Shown one piece after another: positions 7,473 to 16,567 of a stretch of 64,000 bases of DNA (the stretch's first letter is position 1; every line of letters begins with the position of its first letter). Source of the stretch: an uncultured Christensenella sp. Lineage in GTDB: Bacteria > Bacillota > Clostridia > Christensenellales > CAG-917. Where the stretch lies: contig CAJTYG010000007.1 in NCBI GenBank assembly GCA_910584155.1, forward strand, positions 1 to 64,000, given 5' to 3'. A program made the position numbers and the translations under genes. The notes below the pieces were generated by a model that worked only from the letters and a program-made list of their open reading frames with translations, did not search any database and had not been told where the DNA came from.

Positions 7473-8909
7473 ATGAAGTACAAAGAAACGCTTTTAAAAC
7501 TGATGGAAATAGAGAAGGAATTGCAGGCGAGAAGCCTTGACGCTCTTGCCTGCTACAACGTGGGACAGGTGCACGAAAAGCAGATGGCATTTCATAAATG
7601 CCCAAAGCGCAACCGCTGGGTGTTTGGGGGCAACCGCTCGGGAAAGACGGAGTGCGGCGCAGTGGAATGCGTATGGCTTGCAAGAGGGATACACCCGTTT
7701 AGAGAAAACCGCAGGGACGTAACGGGGTGGGTGGTAAGCGTGTCGCAGCAGGTGCAAAGAGACGTGGCGCAGGCGAAAATTTTGAAATATCTGCAAAGAC
7801 GGTATATTGCCGACGTGGTGATGCAGGGGGGACGTAGGACGTCGCCCGAATACGGAGTCATCGACTATATAGTAGTGAAAAACGTGTTTGGCGGATATAG
7901 CAGGATAGGCTTTAAATCCTGCGATCAGGGCAGAGAGAAGTTTCAGGGGGCGTCGCTTGACTTTGTGTGGTTTGACGAAGAGCCGCCTAAGGATATTTAC
8001 GACGAGTGCCGAATGAGAGTGTTTGACAAAAAGGGCGATATCTTTGGCACGATGACGCCGCTTAAGGGGCTGACGTGGGTGTACGACGAGATTGAGTTAA
8101 ACCAAAACGACGACCCCGAGGTGTGGTGCGAATATATGGAATGGCGGGACAACCCCTATCTCGATAAAAACGAGGTCAAGGCGATGGAAGCCGTAGTGCC
8201 CGAAAGCGAGCAGCTGTCGAGAAGATACGGCAAATTCAGCACGGGCGCAGGATTGGTGTTCCCCGAATTCGACCAATCGATACACGTGATAGAGCCCTTT
8301 GACGTGCCGAAGGAATGGTACTCGAACATATCCATAGACCCCGGTCTTGCAAACCCCACGAGTATACATTTTTATGCGCTGGACTACGACGGCAACATAT
8401 ATGTCATTGCCGAGTCGTTTGAGGCGGGGCAGAACGTGGACTATCACGTGAAAAGGATATTTGAGATAGCCGACAGGCTGGGCTGGCCGAGGGACTCGAA
8501 GGGCAGGATATGCGCACTGATAGACAGCGCCGCAAAGCAACGCAGCTTGGCCTGCGAGAAGAGCGTGGCGGAGCTGTTTTGCGAAAAGGGAATTTTGGTG
8601 AATACCAACGTAAACAAGGATATGTACAGCGGAATACAGCGGTTAAAGTCCTTATTTGCGCAAAGACCGCCTAAAATTTTTATCTTTAAAAACTGCGTGA
8701 ATATGATAAGAGAGCTTAAAAGCTACTGGTGGGGCATAGACGACAGACCTAAAAAAACGGACGACCACTCCATAGACGAGCTGCGCTATTTTGTGATGAC
8801 TCTGCCAAAGCCCAAGAGCCTGCCCGTACCAGAGAAAACCGTCATACAGAGCGATAAGGAAAGACTGATAAGGCAGAGGAGAAACAATCAATGGACAAAG
8901 AAATACTGA
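7473..8909 (+). CDS. terL: Phage terminase large subunit
   Basis: 478 residues from ATG 7473. Walker A GGNRSGKT at 52-59, Walker B VWFDEE at 165-170, and the coupling motif FGTMTPLKG near 191-199 form the packaging ATPase. The RNase-H-like nuclease follows, with NISIDPGLANP (acidic residue at ~289), ALIDSAA and a final DDHSIDELRY. All catalytic positions seem intact. The enzyme cuts concatemeric DNA and pumps it into the prohead through the portal. It starts the head cluster; the next gene overlaps its end by 19 bases. An in-frame ATG 36 bases upstream (7437) is possible, but it has no ribosome site. Confidence 0.92.
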   Translation: MKYKETLLKLMEIEKELQARSLDALACYNVGQVHEKQMAFHKCPKRNRWVFGGNRSGKTECGAVECVWLARGIHPFRENRRDVTGWVVSVSQQVQRDVAQAKILKYLQRRYIADVVMQGGRRTSPEYGVIDYIVVKNVFGGYSRIGFKSCDQGREKFQGASLDFVWFDEEPPKDIYDECRMRVFDKKGDIFGTMTPLKGLTWVYDEIELNQNDDPEVWCEYMEWRDNPYLDKNEVKAMEAVVPESEQLSRRYGKFSTGAGLVFPEFDQSIHVIEPFDVPKEWYSNISIDPGLANPTSIHFYALDYDGNIYVIAESFEAGQNVDYHVKRIFEIADRLGWPRDSKGRICALIDSAAKQRSLACEKSVAELFCEKGILVNTNVNKDMYSGIQRLKSLFAQRPPKIFIFKNCVNMIRELKSYWWGIDDRPKKTDDHSIDELRYFVMTLPKPKSLPVPEKTVIQSDKERLIRQRRNNQWTKKY

Positions 8910-9187
8910 GCGGCTTGCTTAAGCGGGCAAAGGGATATTCGTATAAGGAAGTGACGGAGGAATACTCCGTAAAAGAGGACGGCAAGCCCGAGCTGATAAA
9001 ACGGAAGGTGACAAAAAAATACTGTCCGCCCGACAGCAGCGCACTTAAGGCTTATATGGAACTGAACGGGGATAAGAGGGACGTGAGCGAGCTTAGCGAC
9101 GACGAGCTTATCGCCGAAAGAGAACGGCTGCTTGCGCTGCTTAAAGACCCAAACGAAGACAACGACACGGACGATACGTCCGATTGA
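8891..9187 (+). CDS. Small phage packaging protein, terminase small-subunit-like
   Basis: 98 residues. It begins with an amphipathic stretch (LLKRAKGYSYKEVTEEYSV), followed by VTKKYCPPDSSALKAYMEL, a pattern also seen in small terminase subunits of tailed phages, where a PPD-(T/S)-(T/S)-A segment precedes a helical region. The acidic Asp/Asn/Thr-rich C-terminus looks disordered. AGAGGAG lies at a proper distance from the ATG, and the gene overlaps terL by 19 bases. A small subunit placed after the large one is less common but known. Function is inferred from motif resemblance and position. Confidence 0.5.
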   Translation: MDKEILSGLLKRAKGYSYKEVTEEYSVKEDGKPELIKRKVTKKYCPPDSSALKAYMELNGDKRDVSELSDDELIAERERLLALLKDPNEDNDTDDTSD

Positions 9188-9199
9188 AAGGAGATGGAT

Positions 9200-11086
9200 A
9201 TGTCTGAAATCGAGAAGCAAATCGTAACCGAGGTAACGGAGGACTTTAAAAAGAGGCAGGAAGCCCGACGTGCCGTTGAGCTGAACTGGCGGCTCAATAT
9301 GAATTTTGTGCTTGGCAATCAGTTTGCCGAGATATCGTCGAAGGGCGACATTGTGGACGCAGACAAACAATACTACTGGCAGCAGAGAGAGGTTTATAAC
9401 CACATTGCGCCCATACTGGAAACGAGGCTCGCAAAGCTGTCGAGGGTGAAGGCGAAGGGCACCGTGCGCCCCGCAACATCCGACGATGACGACGTTGCCT
9501 CAGCTTCGCTTGCGACAAAGCTCATTGACGCTGTGTGCAAGGAAAACGATTTTTCGTCGCAGCTTTCGATGGCAAATACGTGGAGCGAGATAACGGGAAG
9601 CGCTTTTTTTAAGATTACGTGGGACGCAGACAAGGGCAAAACTCTTGATTCCGAGGGACTTGTAAAGGAAGGCGAGGTAAATATCACGCTCTGTCCGCCG
9701 TTTGAGATTTTCCCCGAAGACATAGCTATTACGGATATAGACAGGCAGTCGTCCATAATACACGCAAAGGTGCTGCCCGTATCCGAGGTAAAGCGGCTTT
9801 GGGGCGTTGACGTAAACGGCGAGGACGTGAACGTGTTTTCGTTTAACTCCCTTGAGACGGCGGGAACGTACGGATATTGCGCTTCTATCCCTAAAATAGC
9901 GAGCGAAAAGAGGGAAAACAGCGTTACCGTTATAGAAAAATACGAGGCGCCTACGCCGAATTATCCTAACGGCAGGCTGATAATCGTCGCAGGGGATAAG
10001 CTGTTGCATATGGGCGAGCTGCCGTACCTCAACGGCGAGGACGGCTCACGCACGTATCCGTTTTCAAGGCAGACGTGCATTGACAATCTGTCAAACTTTT
10101 TCGGCTCCTGCGTGGTGGAAAGAGTCATCCCCGTGCAGCGTGCCTACAACGCCGTGAAAAACAGAAAGCACGAGTTTATGAACCGCATAGCCGTAGGCGT
10201 GCTTGCGGTCGAGGACGGCTCGGTGGATACCGACCTTCTGGAAGAAGAGGGACTTCCGCCCGGAAAAATCGTGGTGTACAGGCAGGGAAGCACGCCGCCT
10301 ATGCTGCTAAGTCAGCTGCAGGTGCCCGCAGAGTTTGCAAGAGAGGAAGAAAAGCTGCTCAACGAGTTTGTGATGATAAGCGGCGTGAGCGAGGTGACTA
10401 CGTACTCGCAGGTGCCCACCAACGTGGCGTCGGGCGTGGCGATATCGCTGCTGCTCGAGCAGGACGACACACGTATTTCGCTCACCGCAGACAGCCTGCG
10501 TGAGAGCGTAAAGCGCATAAGCAAGCAGGTGCTGAGGCTTTACAGGCAGTTTGCAAAGGTGCCGAGAGTGAAGCGTATAACGGGCGAGAACGGCGAGGTG
10601 GAATTGGCGTCGTTCTCGGCAAGAAACATCGACAGCGAGGACATTGTTTTTGACACCATAAGCGACATAGACGATACGCTGTCGGCACGCAGGGCTATGG
10701 TTTACGACCTGCTGAGGCTGGGACTCTTTACGGACGGCGACGGCAAGATGTCGGAAGCTACAAAGACGAAGCTGTTTGAGATACTGGGCTTCGGCAACTG
10801 GGAAGCGGGCAGAAGTGCGGACGAGGTCCACCGCAAAAAGGCAATGAGAGAAAATATGGAATTCGAGGACGGCGAGATAACTCCCGACGTGTACGACGAC
10901 CACGCTATGCACATAGAGGAACACATCAAGGCGTGCGTATCTACAAAGTGCGTAAAGGACAGGGCGTTGAGAGACAGAGTGGCAAGACATATCGCACTGC
11001 ATACGCAGCTTGCGGGACTCAACGGAAGCGTGGATATGATGGAAAAGAAATTTGAGGAGGATACGAAGGTTGAGCAACCAAACTGA
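9200..11086 (+). CDS. Phage portal protein (podovirus/P22-like)
   Basis: 628 residues from the ATG at 9200, chosen because AAAGGAG (9187-9193) lies six bases upstream; the ATG at 9194 is too close. The length, the acidic helical N-terminus (ELNWRLNMNFVLGNQF) and segments such as YNHIAPILETRLAKL and VVERVIPVQRAYNAVKNRKHEFMNR (split here by reading, not quoted in full elsewhere) fit large portal proteins of podoviruses. The portal forms the dodecameric ring through which DNA enters and leaves the capsid. It lies directly between the terminase genes and the scaffold gene, as expected. Confidence 0.85.
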   Translation: MSEIEKQIVTEVTEDFKKRQEARRAVELNWRLNMNFVLGNQFAEISSKGDIVDADKQYYWQQREVYNHIAPILETRLAKLSRVKAKGTVRPATSDDDDVASASLATKLIDAVCKENDFSSQLSMANTWSEITGSAFFKITWDADKGKTLDSEGLVKEGEVNITLCPPFEIFPEDIAITDIDRQSSIIHAKVLPVSEVKRLWGVDVNGEDVNVFSFNSLETAGTYGYCASIPKIASEKRENSVTVIEKYEAPTPNYPNGRLIIVAGDKLLHMGELPYLNGEDGSRTYPFSRQTCIDNLSNFFGSCVVERVIPVQRAYNAVKNRKHEFMNRIAVGVLAVEDGSVDTDLLEEEGLPPGKIVVYRQGSTPPMLLSQLQVPAEFAREEEKLLNEFVMISGVSEVTTYSQVPTNVASGVAISLLLEQDDTRISLTADSLRESVKRISKQVLRLYRQFAKVPRVKRITGENGEVELASFSARNIDSEDIVFDTISDIDDTLSARRAMVYDLLRLGLFTDGDGKMSEATKTKLFEILGFGNWEAGRSADEVHRKKAMRENMEFEDGEITPDVYDDHAMHIEEHIKACVSTKCVKDRALRDRVARHIALHTQLAGLNGSVDMMEKKFEEDTKVEQPN

Positions 11087-11705
11087 AAAGGATACCGCCG
11101 CAGAAACGATAGAAAGCGAGCTTGAAAAACAGGCGGAAGAAGCCTGCGAAGCCGCTTCAGAGCAGGAAGCGACGGAAGATACGGATGTCAAAGATCAAAA
11201 AATCGGCAAATTTAAAAACCCGCAGGAATTGCTGCGGGCGTACGGCGAGCTTGAGAAGGAATTTACACGCCGCTCACAGAAGCTGAAAGAGCTTGAGGCG
11301 GCTAAACAGGCAGGAATAACCGACGGCGATTGGAAGGGGACGGTGGATAAGTTTTTTAAGGAAATCCCATCCGCAAAGGCGTTTGCAAGAGATATCGCTA
11401 CCGAAATCGTGAACGACCCCGACCTGCGAAACGACGCAAACTGCCTTAATCTTGCGCTTATGCGAGTGCTATTGAGCAAGTTCCGCACGCCCGAGCAGTT
11501 GATGAACGACGGACAATTTTTAGACGAGTACGTTTTGGGCTCCGAAAGGGTGAAGGACGCTGTGATAGCAAACTACCTCGACGGCGTGAGAAGGGGCGAG
11601 CCGCCCTATACTCTGCACGGCGGCGGGCTTCAGTGCGTAGCACCCCAAATCAAACCCAAAACTGTGGAAGAAGCAGGTTTTTTGTTTTTGAAAAACAATA
11701 AATAA
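11070..11705 (+). CDS. Putative phage scaffolding protein
   Basis: 211 residues from a TTG start (11070) with GAGGAGG nine bases upstream; it overlaps the portal gene by 17 bases. The N-terminal third is highly acidic, rich in Glu and Ala, and likely coiled coil (ESELEKQAEEACEAASEQE). Then comes a phage scaffold-like segment, GKFKNPQELLRAYGELEKEF, that is common in proteins placed just before major capsid genes. It probably directs prohead assembly and is then lost. No protease gene is present, so removal would have to be by exit, not cleavage. Confidence 0.7.
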   Translation: MSNQTEKDTAAETIESELEKQAEEACEAASEQEATEDTDVKDQKIGKFKNPQELLRAYGELEKEFTRRSQKLKELEAAKQAGITDGDWKGTVDKFFKEIPSAKAFARDIATEIVNDPDLRNDANCLNLALMRVLLSKFRTPEQLMNDGQFLDEYVLGSERVKDAVIANYLDGVRRGEPPYTLHGGGLQCVAPQIKPKTVEEAGFLFLKNNK

Positions 11706-11719
11706 CAGGAGAAAAATTT

Positions 11720-13123
11720 ATGGTTACTTTGACTAATGCCGATAAGGCATTGAAAACATTTTATCTCGGCGTGCTTGCAGATCAGCTCAACGTGGGCGTA
11801 AATCCGCTGCTTGCAAAGATTGGACAGACCTCCGCCGACGTCTGGGGCAAGGAAGTGAAAAAGCTTGCGCCCTACGGCATCAACGGCGGCATAGGCTCCG
11901 GCGAGGAAAGCGACAATCTGCCAAACAGCGGCAGTAACAACTATGCGCAGTTTACCCTTACACTCAAAAACCTTTACGGCAAGATCGAGCTCAGCGACAA
12001 GGCCATAAGGGCGTCGCAGAACAGTGCGGGCGCATTTGTAAATTTGCTCAACGCCGAAATGGACGGTCTGCTTAAGGCAAGTAAGTTTAACTTCGGACGT
12101 ATGCTTTACGGCGACGGCAGCGGTCTTATCGCAACTACGGTGGCAAACGAGTCGACCGATACGAGCAAGATAACCGTTGACAGCATAAAGGCCATTATGG
12201 AAGGAATGACCGTCGATATCTATTCGTCTACGGGCGTGAAAAATACCGAGCTCTCGGGCGCAAGAATACTGTCTATCGACAGGGCAAGCAAGGTCGTTAC
12301 GCTCAACCGCAACGCTTCAAGCAGCTGCGGCGCAGGCTGTAAGCTCTATGTGCAGGGCTCCAAAAACAACGAAATCACAGGTCTTGAGGCGATATTCGGC
12401 GGCGGAAGCACGATATACGGCTTGACGAGAAGCGATTATTCCTTCCTCACGCCGTATACAAATACTGTCGACGGAAAAGTCAGCGTGGGCGTAATGCAGG
12501 ACGCTATCGACGCCGTTGAGGAAACGTCGGGCGGCTCTATAGACTTTATCGTAGCCTCATACAACGTGCGCAAGCAATACGTCGACCACCTGTGTCAAAC
12601 ACGCACCAACGTGGACTACCTTACGCTCGACGGCGGTTATAAGGCGCTTTCATACTCCGGAATTCCGTTTGTGGCGGATAGATTCGTCGGCGACGGCGAT
12701 ATGTATTTGCTAAACAGCAACGACTTCAAGCTGCATCAGCTCTGCGACTGGCGTTGGCTCGAGGGCGAAAGCGGAAGCGTGCTGCATCAGATACCCGGGA
12801 AGGCGTGCTACAGCGCAACGCTCGTCAAATACGCAGACCTGCTTTGCGAACGTCCTATGGGGCAGGCAAAGCTTACATTTACGGGCAAGGAAAGCGGCGG
12901 CGCAAGCGCAGACGTGCCGTATTATACGGTGACGTTCGATACGGGCGGCGGCTCGCCTATCCCCGAACAGATTGTTAAGCCCGGCGGATACGCCGTGCAG
13001 CCTATCGAGAGCCCTACTAAGACGGGCTACTCCTTTGACGGCTGGATGTACAACGGTTCGCTGTTTCTGTTTGGCAAGACTGCGATAAACTCCGATATTA
13101 CGCTGACCGCAGAGTGGCTGTGA
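11720..13123 (+). CDS. Major capsid protein with C-terminal InlB-B/Flg_new-type repeat
   Basis: 467 residues, preceded by AGGAG. Residues 1 to ~395 look like an HK97-fold capsid protein of the type found in podoviruses, with an early segment (IGQTSADVWGKEVKKL), a middle YVDHLCQTRTNVDYL region and a late IPFVADRFVGDGDMYLLN region. Residues ~400-467 form a separate module, VTFDTGGGSPIPEQI ... GYSFDGWMYNG ... ITLTAEWL, with the V-F-x-(T/S)-x-G-G ... G-Y-x-F-x-G-W ... A-x-W pattern of the Listeria-Bacteroides (Flg_new, InlB B) repeat. That repeat is normal in surface adhesins. At the end of a capsid protein it could be a displayed decoration. The capsid call also rests on position after portal and scaffold. 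Confidence 0.85.
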   Translation: MVTLTNADKALKTFYLGVLADQLNVGVNPLLAKIGQTSADVWGKEVKKLAPYGINGGIGSGEESDNLPNSGSNNYAQFTLTLKNLYGKIELSDKAIRASQNSAGAFVNLLNAEMDGLLKASKFNFGRMLYGDGSGLIATTVANESTDTSKITVDSIKAIMEGMTVDIYSSTGVKNTELSGARILSIDRASKVVTLNRNASSSCGAGCKLYVQGSKNNEITGLEAIFGGGSTIYGLTRSDYSFLTPYTNTVDGKVSVGVMQDAIDAVEETSGGSIDFIVASYNVRKQYVDHLCQTRTNVDYLTLDGGYKALSYSGIPFVADRFVGDGDMYLLNSNDFKLHQLCDWRWLEGESGSVLHQIPGKACYSATLVKYADLLCERPMGQAKLTFTGKESGGASADVPYYTVTFDTGGGSPIPEQIVKPGGYAVQPIESPTKTGYSFDGWMYNGSLFLFGKTAINSDITLTAEWL

Positions 13124-13124
13124 T

Positions 13125-13433
13125 ATGGACCTGATAGAGATAAATGGCGATCTGTTTGATATAGCAGGTCGCCTGAAGGAAATTGACAGCAGATATACCG
13201 TTTGTAGAAACGTGAAGCTGAATAGATTTGAAATTTATGCCGACGGGGTACTGCAAATTGCGGTACCCTTCGACAGGCTGGACGCACGTACGGTGGAGCT
13301 TGTGCGCAGTACGAGGCTGGAAAACGTCGGGCGGCTTTTGGAACAAATAAATTCGGACAACGAAAGGCTTGAAAAAGCATCGCAAATAAGCAGGCGGAAT
13401 GAGCTGCTTGCAAGGGTGGAGGACGCATTATGA
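13125..13433 (+). CDS. Small phage head protein, unknown
   Basis: 102 residues, starting one base after the capsid stop and ending in an ATGA overlap with the next gene. Its N-terminal half is beta-like (INGDLFDIAGRLKEID, VKLNRFEIYADGVLQIAVPF); the C-terminal half is a long charged helix (LLEQINSDNERLEKASQISR). Its tight fit between capsid and connector genes points to a head-completion or head-linked role. I do not recognise the family. Confidence 0.6.
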   Translation: MDLIEINGDLFDIAGRLKEIDSRYTVCRNVKLNRFEIYADGVLQIAVPFDRLDARTVELVRSTRLENVGRLLEQINSDNERLEKASQISRRNELLARVEDAL

Positions 13434-13978
13434 CAGTAAAAAAAGTGTTGAGCGAGTGCCTGTTGAAGATGGGCGAAAAGGATTTTGTGCTGAAGGAAAA
13501 TCTGTCCGAAAGGGAAAGCGGACTTCTGACGGATATTCTTGCGGCGCTTAACGTCGCATATAGGGAAATCGTCTGCGAGTATCTGCCTCTCGTGCAGAGG
13601 GACAGAGTGTTTTTTACAAACGGGCACATTGACGCAAGCGAGCTGTCTCGCAGAATACTGTATCCCATACGCCTCACCGCAGACGGGCAGACACAAAGCT
13701 TTAAGGTTTATCCAAACCGCATAGAGGCGGATATTTACGGCAAGGCGGAAATAGAATACGCATACGTGCCCGATACAGAGCTGGTATTTGGCAGCAATAT
13801 AAACGATATGCGCCTTACAGTTTCCGTTTTGAGCGACGCTACGCTTGCACAATACTATTTCGCAAACAAGGTGTTCGACCTCGCAAAAAGCTTCGATACT
13901 TCGTTCAGGGCGAAGATAGGAATACAGAAAAACAAGGGCAAATCGCTGCTGCTCAAGCAAAGGAGATGGTGGTCGTGA
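13430..13978 (+). CDS. Putative phage head-tail connector / tail adaptor protein
   Basis: 182 residues; it starts within the stop of the previous gene (ATGA). It resembles podoviral adaptor proteins in size, in position between capsid and beta-propeller genes, and in pattern: an N-terminal helical part (LLTDILAALNVAYREIVCEY), a beta-rich middle (RRILYPIRLTADGQTQSFKVY), and a C-terminal helical segment (LAQYYFANKVFDLAKSFD). Such proteins extend the portal ring and seal the filled head. The assignment rests mainly on order and shape. Confidence 0.55.
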   Translation: MTVKKVLSECLLKMGEKDFVLKENLSERESGLLTDILAALNVAYREIVCEYLPLVQRDRVFFTNGHIDASELSRRILYPIRLTADGQTQSFKVYPNRIEADIYGKAEIEYAYVPDTELVFGSNINDMRLTVSVLSDATLAQYYFANKVFDLAKSFDTSFRAKIGIQKNKGKSLLLKQRRWWS

Positions 13979-15393
13979 ACAGTATCGAGTTTAGCAAAAA
14001 CAAGCTCGCCGTGGGCTTTAAGGGCATAGCCTGCGACCTCGACCAATCCGTGACCGATATGGCATACGCAAGGGCGGCGCAAAACTTTGCGTTTGACAGA
14101 GGCGTGCTTACGGGCGAGCTCGGAATAGACGCAGGCAGGGGCTTTTATCTCGCTCCGTTCACCGAGAGGCACGCCTATCCTGCGATACCGACAGGCAAAG
14201 CTTTGAAAAAGCTGTTTCTGTACAGATATAAGACGGACGAGGGCAAGTTTGACGACAGGCTTGTGGGACATCTCGACGACGGCACGTTTGTATATACGTC
14301 AGTGTTTAAAAACGACGTGTGGCACGCTATAGACGGGCTGTGTATCGTCGGCGACGTGTGCGCAGTCAATTATAACTTTAACGGCAAGGACACCTTGCTG
14401 ATATCCTGCGACAACGATTACCTTTATTATCTGAAGGGCTCGTACGTGACGGTGTGCACGAAGGCCCCTAAGTTTTCATCGCTTGCAATACACAACGAAA
14501 GAGTTTTCGGCAGCGTGAACGGAAATCAGGTGTGGTTTTCGGACGAATTCAATCCGTCCGAATGGAATGTGGCATCGGACAAGGCGGGCTTTATAACCTT
14601 TTCGGACGACGGCGGCGAGGTGCTGAAGGTGGTGTCGTTTTTAAACTATCTGTACATATTCAGAGAATACGGCATATTCAGACTGACGGCATACGGCGAG
14701 CAGAGCGAATTTGTGCTGAAAAAGGTGTTTACAGATACGGGACGTATAGTTAAAACCTCGATTGAGCTGTGCGGCGATAAAATCGTCTTCTACGCTGATG
14801 ACGGCTTGTTTGTGTTTGACGGCTACGACGTCAAGCGTGCCGCACGCAAAATGCCCGAGGTAAAAAGCGGCGATTTCATCAGCGGCGCATACCTTGACGA
14901 CTGCTATTATATCGCTTGCAAAACGGGCGGGGAAGAAAAGCAAGATACTCTTATAAGATACCGCTTTAAGGACGACTCGTTTGCAGTGCTGCAGGGCGTG
15001 GCGATACTGCACCTTATCGCCGTGAGAGTGCACAACGGCTCGCAGCTTCTGTGCGTTATGGGCGGCGACGTAAACGATACGCTCGGCGAGATTTCAAAGA
15101 GCGGCTGCGTGCTTGGAACGCCCACTCAAAAGCACTACGAAAGCCCCGAAAACACCTTGTTTACAACATCGCTGAAGATAGTGCGATGCGTGTACGTTCA
15201 GACTAAAAGCGACATCACGCTGACCGTAAAATTGGACGGCAGGGCGTTTAAATATGACGTGTCGGGCGGCGACGGCGTGAAAACCGTGCGTGTGGAACGT
15301 GCGGGCAGAACCGTCGGATTTGAGATAGATTGCAGCGAGGCGGAGGCAAATATAACTCCGCTTACGGTGTCGTATGACAAATTGAAAATGTAG
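13975..15393 (+). CDS. Beta-propeller-like phage stabilization / tail protein
   Basis: 472 residues from a GTG at 13975. AAAGGAG (13959-13965) is nine bases upstream, and the GTG overlaps the previous stop as GTGA. Repeating blades are visible, such as FGSVNGNQVWFSDEFNPSEW and YLYIFREYGIFRLTAYGE, plus IVFYADDGLFVFDGYDVKR; the W-F-S-D pattern is typical of packaged-DNA stabilization proteins of the P22 gp10 kind. It probably plugs the portal or forms the short tail. It is the largest gene after the portal and the last with a recognisable structural role. Confidence 0.6.
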   Translation: MNSIEFSKNKLAVGFKGIACDLDQSVTDMAYARAAQNFAFDRGVLTGELGIDAGRGFYLAPFTERHAYPAIPTGKALKKLFLYRYKTDEGKFDDRLVGHLDDGTFVYTSVFKNDVWHAIDGLCIVGDVCAVNYNFNGKDTLLISCDNDYLYYLKGSYVTVCTKAPKFSSLAIHNERVFGSVNGNQVWFSDEFNPSEWNVASDKAGFITFSDDGGEVLKVVSFLNYLYIFREYGIFRLTAYGEQSEFVLKKVFTDTGRIVKTSIELCGDKIVFYADDGLFVFDGYDVKRAARKMPEVKSGDFISGAYLDDCYYIACKTGGEEKQDTLIRYRFKDDSFAVLQGVAILHLIAVRVHNGSQLLCVMGGDVNDTLGEISKSGCVLGTPTQKHYESPENTLFTTSLKIVRCVYVQTKSDITLTVKLDGRAFKYDVSGGDGVKTVRVERAGRTVGFEIDCSEAEANITPLTVSYDKLKM

Positions 15394-15406
15394 GAGGCAA
15401 ATTTTG

Positions 15407-15517
15407 ATGAGCATAAACGAAATAATATCCACTCTCGAGGAATTGGCTATCAGGGTGAAGTCGCTTGAGGTCAAGCTTGCGGCAATGACGGTCAATAAGG
15501 GCGGCACGGAGGCGTAA
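15407..15517 (+). CDS. 36-residue protein in the phage cluster
   Basis: A short gene with a perfect AGGAGG nine bases before the ATG. It lies in the 127-base gap between two phage genes and fills almost all of it. The product is one predicted amphipathic helix (IISTLEELAIRVKSLEVKL), heptad-like with Leu/Ile/Val at a and d positions, then a short polar tail. A small coiled-coil partner of the next protein, itself coiled coil, is plausible. Confidence 0.6.
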   Translation: MSINEIISTLEELAIRVKSLEVKLAAMTVNKGGTEA

Positions 15518-15520
15518 CGT

Positions 15521-16561
15521 ATGGCAAAATCTGTTTGGGATAAATTTGCGGATCTGTTTAAGACGGAATCGCAAAAGGCGCAGGAAAGGCAGGACGGTAT
15601 CAATAAGGCGCTCGAGGACGAAAAGAGTATTCTCGATGAGCTTGCCGCACTCGATAAGCAATACAGGGACAGCCTACCCGAAGAGGAAAAAATAGATATC
15701 GAGGCGTTGTTTCCGTCCGACTCTGGCTTGAAGGAAATCGAATACGTCGCAGAGACCGACGAGGATATCGCAAAGAGAGCTCAGTTTGAAAACGAGCGTA
15801 AAAAGCAGCTCGACAGCGACAGGCTAAACGATAAATACGAGGCGCAGAAGAGTGCGTACGGCGATAAAAAAGAGGACGCAAAGCAAACTCTTAAAGAGAG
15901 CTATGAGAAGCTTGGGGCGGTGTATGACGACCTGCGCAGGCGTACCGAAAACGACGTGCTCAAACGGGGACTTGCAAGAAGTAGCGTTGCCACGTCGCAG
16001 CTCGGCGACCTTGACAGATCGCATATGGAAGGCGCAAGCAAGCTGCAGACTGCATATACGAACGCTATTGCCGATATCGACGGGCGTATCGCAGGGCTCG
16101 AGGCGGATAGGGTGAGCGCTCTTGACGAGCTCGATATCAAATATGCCCTCGAGCTGGACGAGCGAATTGCAGAACTAAAAGCCGAACGGGATAAGACTGT
16201 GCTGAAATACGAGCAGTACAATCAGTCCGTGCGGCAGCAGAACGAGGACTACGCAAAGCGCAGGCAGGCGGATATCAACGAATATCTTGCAGACGTGCAG
16301 AAGCAGAAGGAGGACGAGCAAAAACGCACCTATGCGCACGAAAAAATGTACGGCTACGAGGGCGAAAAGCAGGAAAATTACGCAAAACGATATGAGATCG
16401 CAAGCGCATTTTATAGCTCGCTCGACCCCGAGATAGCCTATGACGCCTTGGCGGCTTCTCCGAATATGAAATACTATCTCGGACATTATTACGGGAAGCT
16501 GCTAAATTCGCTGAAGTCTACAAAGGTGGATGAGTACGAGCCGCAAAAAAGATATTATTGA
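15521..16561 (+). CDS. Long coiled-coil phage protein
   Basis: 346 residues, nearly all charged helix rich in Glu, Lys, Asp and Ala; for example LKESYEKLGAVYDDLRRR, ELKAERDKTVLKYEQYNQ and VRQQNEDYAKRRQADINEYL. There are no cysteines and no membrane segment. GGAGG precedes the start. It is the last gene of the cluster and is followed at once by a terminator. It could be an internal or ejection protein, a tail needle, or a decoy for scaffold; nothing in it decides between these. Confidence 0.6.
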   Translation: MAKSVWDKFADLFKTESQKAQERQDGINKALEDEKSILDELAALDKQYRDSLPEEEKIDIEALFPSDSGLKEIEYVAETDEDIAKRAQFENERKKQLDSDRLNDKYEAQKSAYGDKKEDAKQTLKESYEKLGAVYDDLRRRTENDVLKRGLARSSVATSQLGDLDRSHMEGASKLQTAYTNAIADIDGRIAGLEADRVSALDELDIKYALELDERIAELKAERDKTVLKYEQYNQSVRQQNEDYAKRRQADINEYLADVQKQKEDEQKRTYAHEKMYGYEGEKQENYAKRYEIASAFYSSLDPEIAYDALAASPNMKYYLGHYYGKLLNSLKSTKVDEYEPQKRYY

Positions 16562-16567
16562 TAAAGG

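Noticed and set aside
10307..11191. 294-codon minus-strand frame opposite portal and scaffold genes
   Set aside because: Portal and scaffold frames fit the phage gene order, with good ribosome sites; the opposite frame has none.
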